Of a DNA stretch of 64,000 bases, positions 55,295-64,000 are shown one piece after another. Each line of letters starts with the position of its first letter. Position 1 is the stretch's first letter. The DNA is from Apoda limacodes (taxonomy: Eukaryota > Arthropoda > Insecta > Lepidoptera > Limacodidae): NCBI GenBank assembly GCA_946406115.1, contig OX291548.1, positions 7,056,373 through 7,120,372 of the forward strand, in the 5' to 3' direction. The notes below the pieces were generated by a model, which was not told the DNA's origin, did no database searches, and saw only the letters and a list, made by a program, of their open reading frames with translations. The translations under genes were made by a program, and so were the position numbers.

Positions 55295-55794
55295 ATGTTT
55301 CCGCCTAAGTTGTACAAAAACTACAAATATCGGGTTGTGCGTTTGACGGTGGATGGAAAATTCCTTGGATTTAGCTCGTACGTATGCGTTATCACCCTTT
55401 GGCAAAAATGTATATCTGCTCTTTTATTGAAAAATGATCCAAACCAAAGGAGTTTAATTACATATAAATACAAAGGGTATCTTATACATCCATCAAATGA
55501 CACTGTAAATATTTGTCGATGTTGTAAATTGTAGCTGCAAAATGGTATTCAGAATAAAAAACTGAAAAAGGAATATACCACAGCATTTCTTCTCCCTAAG
55601 GTGCTAGCACCATTTAGGGACCAAGATCTTTTCAATAATATACGGTTTAACAACATAGAAAATGACGACAATTGATAAAAGCTGTTGCAGAGAAATACTT
55701 TGATACACGTATAACATTCATGAGAAAAGTATCAAAGAAAAGTATTTGTAAGAAGCACATATTAAAAAAACTTATTCACAATATGAGCCAATAA
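55295..55794 (+). pseudogene. P-element (THAP9)-like transposase C-terminus
   Basis: Three consecutive frame segments read as one P-type C-terminal region. 55,295-55,534: LYKNYKYRVVRLTVDGK and a YKYKGYLIHPSNDTVNICRC segment, resembling the G-G-L-x-x-P-S-x-D-V-x-x-I-C motif before the P/THAP9 C-terminus. About 55,595-55,670: LPKVLAPFRDQDLFNNIRF. After a one-base shift, 55,672-55,794: LIKAVAEKYFDTRITFMRKV, ending NMSQ and TAA. The last block matches the L-I-K-x-I-x-x-K-Y-x-x-x-R end of THAP9-like proteins. The catalytic core is not seen. Confidence 0.6.
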
Positions 55795-55818
55795 GTTTTT
55801 TATATAATATTTTATTAA

Positions 55819-56068
55819 GGGTGCTTTCGGTTAAATCAAATTATTCGTAAAAGACAATATGTTTTTGTAAACATTTTTAACTGTCGCATTAAGTTTTTCT
55901 TTCTGTTTTTTCTGTAGAATAGAAAACTACTACTAATTTCAACAAAATATGACATCAATAATACTAAATAAAGCTTTAAGAAGTTTTTTCAAAGTGTGTA
56001 AGTCGCGCACATTTATTCGTATTAATCGGGAGTTTGTATGGAAGATGGCCCGTTTACCGAAAACACTC
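55819..56068. mobile_element. TTAA-flanked MITE
   Basis: A 250-bp segment between TTAA (55,815-55,818) and TTAA (56,069-56,072), with ends GGGTGCTTTCGGTTAA and, inverted, GAGTGTTTTCGGTAAA (13 of 16). TTAA targets suggest a piggyBac-type or Kolobok-type helper. Non-coding. Confidence 0.6.
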
Positions 56069-56072
56069 TTAA

Positions 56073-58599
56073 AATTTTAAAGCGCTTTTTGGATGAGAGT
56101 CAATTGTACATCTACGCAGTTTAAATTCTGTAGTTCTTTAGTATCTTTTTAATATACTTAATATTTTAAAAAATCTTAGCACTTAGTTTTTTTTAATATA
56201 TTGCCATAAACGTGTACATTTTTGTAATTTTTCCCAACACGTGAAACGTTATATCTATATAAACAGTTGAAACTTACAGAGCTATTCTTACCTAACCTAT
56301 TCTAATTACATTTATAAAACCTCTATACTAATGCCATAAATGTTGCATATTTCGTAAAAAAAATATCAGTATCGGGGTACTCAGAGATCAAAGCGTTGAG
56401 CAAGCGGCAGGCCTGGAGGATGGGAGCTATTACTATCTCGTTTTAGTACATATACGAAATAAATGTATGAAAACTAAACAGTGCACCGAATTTTCTCAAA
56501 AAACTTATAGGCCACAGCAAGGATACATAGAGAGCCGCATGCGGCCTAACGGCTGCTAGTTGGACATACTTGCTCTAGAGGAAGAAGAGGTGGGATTTTG
56601 GGAAAACTTTAAAAAAAAGAACCGGTTTGCAGTGTGCCCGTTTACTGTTAAATTGTAAGTATAAGTTAATTAAAAGTTATATTGGATTATAGATTTTCAT
56701 TCAAATGGTCTTAAATAAGATATTAAGCTACTAAAAACAGCTTTCAGGATATAAAAAACCACAGGCATATATTTATTTGGCTTAAGATCATATAACTACA
56801 AAATTTCAGTGTTTGATCAATGAATGTCAAAAACAAATGACGAATTCCATAAAACACGTTGCAAGGCGCCGAAAATCGTACATTATAGGATAGGTATAGG
56901 ATTCTTACCCAAGAGCTGAATCTAAAAACACAGTCTGTCGATGTACAGTTCCATTTCATGCTGTCTCTTTATGTACTGAACATAAATGCAATAACTAGCC
57001 TGCTGTCAAGGGTACCCAGATTAACCTTGGTTGGGTTTATGATCGCGCCTCCGCAGTAGGGACGAACAACGGCCAAGGGAACCAGGTTAAGATTTAATCT
57101 TTTCCATACCTCTATATCTACTTATATCTTATATCAGTTTCGTATTTGTATGTGTACAAATTTCGCTTGAGGTTTTTTGTATCTTTTAGAACTACCGTAT
57201 TTTACTACAATATTTGCATCATTACCTATTTTTTTTTAAATATACCTACACTTTTATTAAATTTTATTAAATATAAACTTAGTTAAAAAAAGGCGAATGA
57301 AGTTCCTTCAAATGCATCGCCTTCACTTTCATATTTTTTGTTGAATACATACCTACATACATATAATTAATTCAATAAAGACTCTGGTTATGTAATAATT
57401 AACTGGCAATTTATGAAATATTTAATGATAATTAACGCGTTTTGATTAGCGAAATGTTTATTGATAAATATTTAATTTAGCGCAGTAAAAAAATAGGTCG
57501 GATTCACCATAACACCAATCGATTGCGTATTCGCTTTGCCCAATATAACTTCCCTTTTTCAAATCTATAAAATTTGAAATGTTTCACTTTCGTTATTTTT
57601 TTCTTATTTTATCTAATTATTAAAAACATTTGACCTTAGATAACTTAAATATCCCGCTGAAAACATTTACATGAATACGCTTTACACAACATTAGGCAGG
57701 GCATAGGTATACTACTATGTATTACATAAAATATATATACATATTTTGTAGAAAATAAAACAAGCTAGTACATTCTCTTAGGACCTGCTAGTAATAACAT
57801 TAAAGTAATTGCTTAGCACAACAAGTAAGTGCAAAGTTAAATCTCCAGTGTAACAGCCGACGGGAAAATTGTAAGAAAATTCTGTTAAAAAGTAGGGTAA
57901 CTTGATCTTTGCAATAAAGATGATTACTTGTGCTCTACAAAAGTGGCTGATGTTAGGAACTCCCGAAAACTTTTAGGTAATGAAATCTGTAAAAATTTTT
58001 ACTACTTATGATAAAACGAAGTAGTTTTGGCGCGCTGCGAATCGCTTTAGGGAATTTTAAGAATTGTAGACTTTGGAAGCATTTTTAATACAAGAATAAT
58101 GTTTGTTTAAAGTTAGATAACTACATACATATATTTAAAAATGAAGTTGTGCGCAATTGAGCTGTGCCATTCCCGGAGAAATGCAGTCCACGTGTATGCA
58201 CACATACACACCCACACAAATATATACAGGTACATACATACACATATAAATACGCACAAACGTACACATTTCTGATATATGGCAGGCTAACCATCCTGAA
58301 AATCAGCTAGGGAACGTGAAGTACAATAGACTTAAATGGAAAGCAGCGTCTCAGTTAGATACCCTAGTACTGTGATAGCCAACCTGCTGGCCAAGCGTGG
58401 CGACAAGGGTAGCATACCTTGTATTAATACTGACCAAAATATATAGTCTTAAAATCATAAACTCTAGAGCTGATGATAATTATGATAAAGTAGCTTTGCA
58501 CCTATAGGATTTATACATATTTACATTTTATTTTAATAAAATCTAAACAGTTTAGTTCGGGCCCCAGGTTATTTTGCACACCTAGTTACGCCACTGATT
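56073..58599. other. No gene seen
   Basis: AT-rich. A 12-bp palindrome GCCGCATGCGGC lies at about 56,534-56,545. A CA/TACA-rich microsatellite is at about 58,195-58,265. Nothing else was identified. Confidence 0.45.
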
Positions 58600-58760
58600 A
58601 TATGTCAGTAGACCGGGATGGATGGTGTAAATTTTATGCATTGCACCTGTGGAGGCAACTCTGCATTACCTCAGAAGATCCCAAAATTTACGTAGCCACA
58701 GTCACTGCTACAATCCTCGCTAGCAAGGCCCGATATAGCTATTTAGCCACTCCGGGCAAA
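58600..58760 (+). pseudogene. LINE-A fragment, post-endonuclease linker
   Basis: SVDRDGWCKFYALHLWRQLC and ITSEDPKIYVATVTATILAS line up with SADWDGLREFYA... and NSEDPDVCAAAVTETILAG of the 31.9-kb copy. It is a diverged, isolated internal piece. Confidence 0.7.
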
Positions 58761-58979
58761 ATATTATTCGCCGCCCTGTACACTTTACCAGAGATGGTAT
58801 GTTGTATGTGCGATTTTGATGAGATTGAATAATATTTACATGTGTTATCTACTAGGCCTCAAGTAGTGTATATATATACGATACAATACAAAAAGAATTT
58901 CCCAGAAACTACTGAATGGACTGATTTTTTTTTTTAATCGACAATTATCTATTATCAATTACATAGGTATCTTTCAACT

Positions 58980-59050
58980 TCATCACAGTTATCAACCTCT
59001 TTCGACTTACTGCTGCGTATAGGCCTCTTTTATCTTGTGCTATTTTTTCC
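58980..59050 (-). repeat. RTE-like 3' tail, antisense
   Basis: The minus strand reads GAGGCCTATACGCAGCAGTA, the 'GAGGCCTATGTCCAGCAGT' tail found at the ends of many insect RTE-like copies. Confidence 0.5.
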
Positions 59051-59199
59051 TTTTTTGGGCTTTATAATTTATCTAAGCATGATCTTTTAACTTAAGGCAC
59101 AATACACAACATACAAACACAGCTGCATTAAATGATGATTTAATGAATAAATGACTTTGTACGAGCGCTACGAGTACGATTATACTGAAGAAGTTTGCT

Positions 59200-59590
59200 A
59201 CAGCAAGCTGTAGCTGTAACTATAGTTCATCCAAGTAGAATTCGGTTATAATTATTTCCGCGGTAACCTTTGAATTTTCTAGTATAAATGTAACCTATGT
59301 GCTATTCTACACTTTAATCTATATCTGTGTTAAATTTCATCCGTTCAGCCGGTCTGGGACCTTATTGGGAACAGTCTCAAGCTATTCGAACTCTGGAATT
59401 CCAGGGAAAAATATATGCAAGTTCATTCACCGGCTTTAAGTGGTAAGTCAGACTTCCATACGTTTTTCTTTCGAATTCCAGAGTCCGAAAAGTTCGAGAC
59501 TATTCCCTATAAGGTCTCTGGCGTGATTGAGTAACAAACATTCATCCATCCAAACTTTTGCATATAATATTTGTCTAAAAGTATAGATTC
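59200..59590 (+). repeat. Retroelement tail interrupted by a palindromic element
   Basis: TGTTAAATTTCATCCGTTCA then CAGCCG at the left, and TGGCGTGATTGAGTAACAAA then CATTCATCCATCCAAAC at the right, are consecutive in the usual repeat (memory). Here they are separated by the 159-bp palindromic element. Confidence 0.65.
59358..59516. mobile_element. Palindromic element with TCTGG target duplication
   Basis: 159 bp. The left arm GACCTTATTGGGAACAGTCT... (59,358-59,404) and the reverse complement of the right arm GACCTTATAGGGAATAGTCT... (59,516-59,471) agree at about 38 of 44 positions. TCTGG lies on both sides (59,353-59,357 and 59,517-59,521), and removing the element with one TCTGG restores the host repeat. 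It has a 68-bp spacer and no coding capacity. Confidence 0.8.
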
Positions 59591-61500
59591 AAGTACAACG
59601 ATAGATTTAGTAGGTTTTAAGATAAACAAATATAATGTTATATACTTTTAATGTTGTTAGTTTGATTTTTTTTGAAACCTAATAAAATATATTTTAATGG
59701 TTAATTTTTAATGCCTGGGCGTTTGACAAAATCGGAGTTGTCACTGCTTTACATAAGATCTTCGATTGTGATATAGACCAACACGTGTTGCACAGATGGC
59801 GTATTTAACAGGATGAAGAACGTATTAAGCGGGATAAAAATGTATGAAAACATGCCTCAAGTTGCAGGGACTGATATGAAATGGTGTATTATGCGAGAAA
59901 TCGTATTAACGAAGTTTTACTTTAGAGCAAAATTCATAATAAATGTTTGTTTATTGACTTAAATAATAGCATTGTGATTCAAGTCCTGCGGACCTACACG
60001 ACCGCTATCGAAATATCAGCAATATCGCTTTGACAATTTTATGCTATTACGATTACCTATAGACAACCTGCCGCGTTCGGATACCCAATCGACCAACTAA
60101 GCATGAACCTCTAACAATATCACGCGAAAATCTGTGGCCACATTTGACTGACTATGTTAATTTTGTATCCAGATCGGGAAAACAAATACGTTTTGAGTGT
60201 AAACGATATGCTTACCTAAACAAACAAAAATACAAGCTTGCGATGAGGTGTCTTCGGGAGCCTGGCTAGGATGTAGACGTCACGGTCACATTCAACTCTT
60301 ACACTGAGGGTGTTGATGGTTGTTCTAATAAAGTTCGCTCTTGGGTTCCTTTCGAGGTTTGTAAATAAAACTGCAAGGTTTTTACAAGTATTATTTCAGC
60401 GGTTTTATTACATGGTGTTTTCGTGTATAACAAATGAAACCTAAATCTTAAAACCTAGTCTTTATCCTACGGGGTATTTACAACGCTTATATTTTGTGGA
60501 TCCCTAACCTTGACGCGTCGCGGGGGTAAAAGGAAGTAGGGATTGTGCCCGTTTAATGGAGTTGGTTGGTCTGGAGTTTCGGTATTCCGGTATATCTTCC
60601 AAACGAACCAGAATGCGAACGTGGTTGCTCCGTTGGAGGAAAACCCACTACGTTTATAGCCACTAGAGTAGTATTATTTAAAAAAAAACTTTTTTTGTCG
60701 AGGTGCTAAGCATGGTAATTTTTTTTTAATTTGTTTCTCGCCTAGAGCCTACAAAATTGAGAACTCCGTGGAACCCTCAATTTTGTCACCCTTTCTTTTT
60801 ACCGCTCTGGGCATTTGCCCGGCTTGCCCCCTCTTAATCGGGCCCTGTTCGATAGTATAGAATGTTTTATGCCTAATTCGCGAGCAAATAACGTGAAACG
60901 CAACATAAAAGCTTCTTCGTGGTTCAAGACAAATGTAATTGACAGAGCTTAATTCGAATTCGTCGGCAGAATAGGTGAGTGAATTGCAAGCAGGTTAACT
61001 CAAATATAATATAAAAATATGAGAAAGGCGATCTTTATCTACAAATAAAAAAAGATAAATTTACCTAACTAATATTTTTATCTTAATTTCAGCCTAAATC
61101 ATAATTGTCTTGTTTCTGAGTTAGGATATTGTTTAGTTACAAAATAAGACAAGTAAGAAAACATAGGGTTTCACGCTATACATAATCGTTCTTTTATGTA
61201 TTACTGTTTTTCTTTTCACGATAGGTAGTGAAGTAAAAATAACAAAAACACGTTTCTTCTTATATGGACACCTTTTTAATTTTTACATTTTGTTTTTTTA
61301 TTATTATTTGTTAGGAAATTTGCAATAATAACACATATTATGTAAATTTTCAGGCTTTTATCTACTCTTTCAAGGTCGGATACACAGACAGAAAGCATAG
61401 GCTTAATAATAGGGCTACGTAACATTGTTATCCATAATAGTGTTGGCTAACTAATATTGTAAGGATGAGGTGCAGCCAAGTACTCCAAAGTGATCGGCTG
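59591..61500. other. No gene recognised
   Basis: Mixed composition; GC rises around 60,480-60,850 without a motif I can name. No frame above background. Confidence 0.4.
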
Positions 61501-61712
61501 AAACGGTCCGGCCGGCGCACCGTTGCCGCTCTTATCACAACAACTGTTTTAGTACGTGCGTGCGAGCTTTTGATTAACAAATTAAATTAGTAAATACCTA
61601 CATAAACAGATTGTCTAATAAGTATAACAAAATAAAATATAATTATGGTGGTGTGATTAAACAGTGCGAAAAGATTTTAGTAATTCAGCTTGAAATAAAG
61701 GCAAAGGTGTCA
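61501..61712 (+). repeat. GC-headed repeat, uninterrupted (copy 2)
   Basis: GGTCCGGCCGGCGCACCGTT then GCCGCTCTTATCACAACAAC as a GC-rich head, followed by ACAAATTAAATTAGTAAATA, ACATAAACAGATTG and GTGATTAAACAGTGCGAAAA then GATTTTAGTAATTCAG. It matches the two separated parts at 51.05 and 52.6 kb. It might be the 5' region of a larger element or a SINE; undetermined. Confidence 0.7.
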
Positions 61713-61747
61713 CTTTGTTTCTTTTTTTTAAAGTGAACACCTATTAA

Positions 61748-62180
61748 AAAAACCGGCCAATTGCGAGTCTGGCTCACGCACCGAGGGTATCGTGCAAACT
61801 TATTATTTGTTTTTGTATATAAATAAAAAATTTTTTTTTTTTGATGTTACTAAAAATTTACGGTTTTCCTTTATCTGTGCTTTAAGACGTTGCTTCGTAC
61901 CAAATTTCAAGATTCGGAGTTCATGGGAAGTGCCCTGTAGGTTTTGATTCCCTTGCAAGTTTCGAAAATTTTGCGATAATTTGCGGCATAAACGGCTGTA
62001 TCTTTTGATTAGCTTAGAAGCTCCAAGGGACAGTAGACCTCAGTATTTGATATAAATTTTAGCTTGATACCTCCAGGCGTTCTTGAGAAAAAGGGTCTTG
62101 ACAGACGGACGGACGGCCGGACAACAAAGTGATCCTATAAGGGTTCCGTTTTTCCTTTCGAGTTTCGGAACCCTAAAAAT
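61748..62180 (+). repeat. CCGGCCAA...GGAACCCTAAAAAT repeat
   Basis: Starts AAACCGGCCAATTGCGAGTC then TGGCTCACGCACCGAGGG and ends GACGGACGGACGGCCGGACA, GGGTTCCGTTTTTCC, CGGAACCCTAAAAAT. This is a non-coding repeat type I know as very common in Lepidoptera. Confidence 0.7.
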
Positions 62181-62480
62181 TGTCACGAGCAGCCTCTGCT
62201 CACAGGAGGGATTTTTTATGACCCCGCTTTTTTCAAAATTCTTCATTTTATTAACTTATGACTCCCCTAAAAAAGAGGGGCACTAAGAATCCTTCTTGCT
62301 ACCACTCTTTTTTTCAAAAATGGGTCCAAAAAGCCCTTGTTTATTTTTTCAAAAAGGAATCCATATAATTCCCTGTTTTAATAACTTTTATGACTCCCCT
62401 AAAATAAGAAGGGTCAAAAAAACCCTCTTGCGCCCCTCTTTTCAAAAAGGGCTGTTTCCCTTTAATTTTCCATTTTGATA
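62181..62480. repeat. CCCCT-rich tandem array, left block
   Basis: Repeated units of the form ATGACTCCCCTAAAA...TTTTTCAAAAAGG(G)(A/G)TCCATAT(A/G)ATTCCC. The block resembles 63,110-63,415 over about 300 bp, including an identical GGAGGGATTTTTTATGACCCC-type start. Confidence 0.75.
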
Positions 62481-62544
62481 TAGGTTTATAATTCTGACTC
62501 CTTTTCATACCACTTTCCGTGCGACATCCTATCCGTACTGCTAC

Positions 62545-63053
62545 CGACCACTAGATGCATGTCGACCGCTAGCGTACAACATATGCCTCTAGCTAGAGAA
62601 CTTCTAACAATACGGAAAATGATTTGCAAATAATATCCGCCATCGACTAAAACAGTTACCACGATTTAAATTTTCTAGCTGCCCTGGCCCTTTTGACTCG
62701 GATCAAGGACGGGCTGGGAGAATTGTTGACGATTCCAAACTCATTTTCCGTATCGCCCTTATGTCTGAGAAGAAACTTTTTACCTTCCTGTGTGTGTTCT
62801 ACGGCTTGTACAATGGGATGTGTTCTGAGATACCTAGGAAAACGCGCCCTGATTCTCGTGCTGATAGAGATAATCTAGAATTCGAGATATGTTTAATTGA
62901 TTTATTCATGGCTTGTTAATTGCGATAACTGTTTTAGTCAATAGATTGTCTACTTTCAACGAGATATGTCGAAAAAACATGGCGGATCGTTTTAAAACCT
63001 CTATTTAGGCATATCGTACATAGCGTAGCGGTCGACATGCATTGAGTGGTCGT
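62545..63053. mobile_element. Fold-back element carrying a LINE-A scrap
   Basis: 62,545-62,590 and 63,007-63,053 are inverted copies sharing ATGCATGTCGACCGCTA (exact 17 bp) and further matched stretches. Patchy similarity extends inwards (GTAACTGTTTTAGTC..ATGGCGGAT), so the arms may reach about 140 bp. The centre is the LINE-A fragment. Non-coding. Confidence 0.65.
62690..62830 (+). pseudogene. LINE-A fragment
   Basis: CCCTTTTGACTCGGATCAAG then GACGGGCTG, ATTCCAAACTCATTTTC and TTCTACGGCTTGTACAATGG match 5,819-5,960 of copy 1 with about 85-90% identity by eye and small indels. Confidence 0.8.
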
Positions 63054-63094
63054 GCAGTGAGTCAATAAAATGGAGAATCATATGATGGACCCCT

Positions 63095-63420
63095 TTTTGA
63101 AAAAAGAATGGTCACAGGAGGGATTTTTATGACCCCTCTTTTTTCAAAAAGCGATCCATATGATTCATTTTATTAACTTAAAACTCCCCTAAAGAAGAAG
63201 AAAGAGGGGTTTCAAAGAATATCTCTTGCGACCACTCTTTTTTTAAAAAATGGGTCCATATGATTCCCTTTTTTAACTTTTGGGTCACAAAAGCCCCTAT
63301 TTTTTTTTTTCAAAAAGGAGTCCATATAATTCCCCATTTTAATAACTTTTATGAATCCCCTAAAAAGATGACTTAAAAAGGGGTCCACATGATTCCCCAC
63401 TTTAATGACTTTCATTCAAA
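63095..63420. repeat. CCCCT-rich tandem array, right block
   Basis: Same units as the left block. The minus strand is open for 67 codons (63,415-63,212) with a 20-22-residue periodic peptide, KVGNHVDPFL, KMGNYMDSFLKKKNRGF, KKGNHMDPFFKKR, produced by the tandem unit. Confidence 0.75.
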
Positions 63421-63429
63421 TACCGTGTT

Positions 63430-63550
63430 ATTTAGATACCAGAGGACGGATACAAATACATATATTTACCGGTGCGGGAATCGAACCCACTCCTCCGATT
63501 TCGCAGGCAAGGCATTAACCACCAAACCTTTAGACTGACTTGCTTAGCCG
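63430..63550 (-). repeat. tRNA-derived SINE head, antisense
   Basis: The minus strand has GGTTTGGTGGTTAATGCC (A-box region) and GAGTGGGTTCGATTCCCGCA (B box), spaced about 35 nt apart, followed by an AT-rich body. There is no complete cloverleaf. Confidence 0.65.
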
Positions 63551-63759
63551 AACACACTTTAAATTTATATATTTGCGTCAGGACACAATTAACATAATAC
63601 CAATAATAGAATTAGACACACCTGTTTAATCCTGACTTAATTATTATAATTCGTCAGAAACTTGCAATGGGGCTTTGGGGGCTATATTATTCTGTCCCAG
63701 ATCTTCTAATTTACCGCTTGTTATTTTAAAGCTGGTAAAACAACGTAAGAGACGTATAG

Positions 63760-63930
63760 TATAAAGCCACCTTAGTCCAGATAAACTGTATCAGGAACTT
63801 TGTTGCGGCGATACGCTCATCCCCTGTCACGCAGAACTAAAGTGGTTGGTGAAAATAGACATTTGCATGTGGCTGTGTATCCAGCCGCTGTTCATCCCCT
63901 TCTGGGGTAGCGTACACATATAAAATTAGG
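63760..63930 (+). repeat. Dispersed repeat, relative of 42.45 kb
   Basis: TAGTCCAGATAAACTGTATC, TGGTTGGTGAAAATAG, GTGTATCCAGCCGCTGTTCA and CTTCTGGGGTAGC parallel the 42.4-42.57 kb repeat in order. Confidence 0.5.
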
Positions 63931-64000
63931 ATTCATTAAAATCCAAAATTATAAGCCGAAAAACGCGAGTGTTAGTAACTGTAGGTACTCAATAAAACTA

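Noticed and set aside
63430..63550. Functional tRNA gene
   Set aside because: Same reasoning: internal promoter boxes without a closed cloverleaf.

Overview
This window looks like insect nuclear DNA, most probably from a moth or butterfly. It is AT-rich and almost entirely decayed or nested transposable elements. Nearly every recognisable coding stretch is a reverse transcriptase, integrase or transposase. The Lepidoptera assignment is inference: it rests on remembered similarity of the LINE family, the mariner ends, the 120-bp-period repeat and the (A)GGGTTCCGTA-type repeats to elements common in lepidopteran genomes. No host gene can be named. Two places look like exons of unnamed genes: 24,323-24,571 (-) and 35,535-36,688 (+).

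Layout. 0-14.5 kb: a 120-bp duplicated repeat (491-830), a decayed LINE (1,690-2,556), a minisatellite (about 4.9-5.1 kb), a 5'-truncated LINE of a family called LINE-A here (5,139-6,317), pieces of an RTE-like LINE (9.1 and 11.3 kb) around a perfect 34-bp inverted repeat, and an antisense LINE (13.3-14.2 kb). 14,595-19,067: a complete Ty3/Gypsy element with identical 132-bp LTRs, a GATAG target duplication, primer-binding site and polypurine tract; its gag-pol frame is broken by one stop and two homopolymer frameshifts. 21-26.4 kb: antisense LINEs, a Helitron-like remnant and the first candidate exon. 30,664-33,759: the longest LINE-A copy, with a 14/15 target duplication, endonuclease and RT domains and internal deletions. 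34.5-37 kb: a fold-back element, then the second candidate gene, whose putative intron holds four tandem hairpin units and a tRNA-like SINE.

39-47 kb: small inverted-repeat elements, a LINE ORF1 remnant with an esterase-like domain, a mariner deletion derivative and LINE tails. 47,220-50,640: a mariner split by an LTR element with a GTCAG duplication; that element's LTRs point one way and the gypsy pol inside it points the other. 51-56 kb: a GC-headed repeat family interrupted by 1.47 kb that contains a 5S rRNA-like segment, another LINE-A copy, and a P-element/THAP-type remnant. 56-64 kb: mostly unassigned DNA, a palindromic element with a TCTGG duplication inserted into a retroelement tail, a fold-back element inside a G-rich tandem array, and a tRNA-like SINE.

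The elements do not cooperate as a pathway. The window records successive insertions, and target duplications let several be ordered: mariner, then LTR element; retroelement tail, then palindromic element. Coordinates of decayed repeats are approximate. Family names come from motifs read by eye, without any database search.
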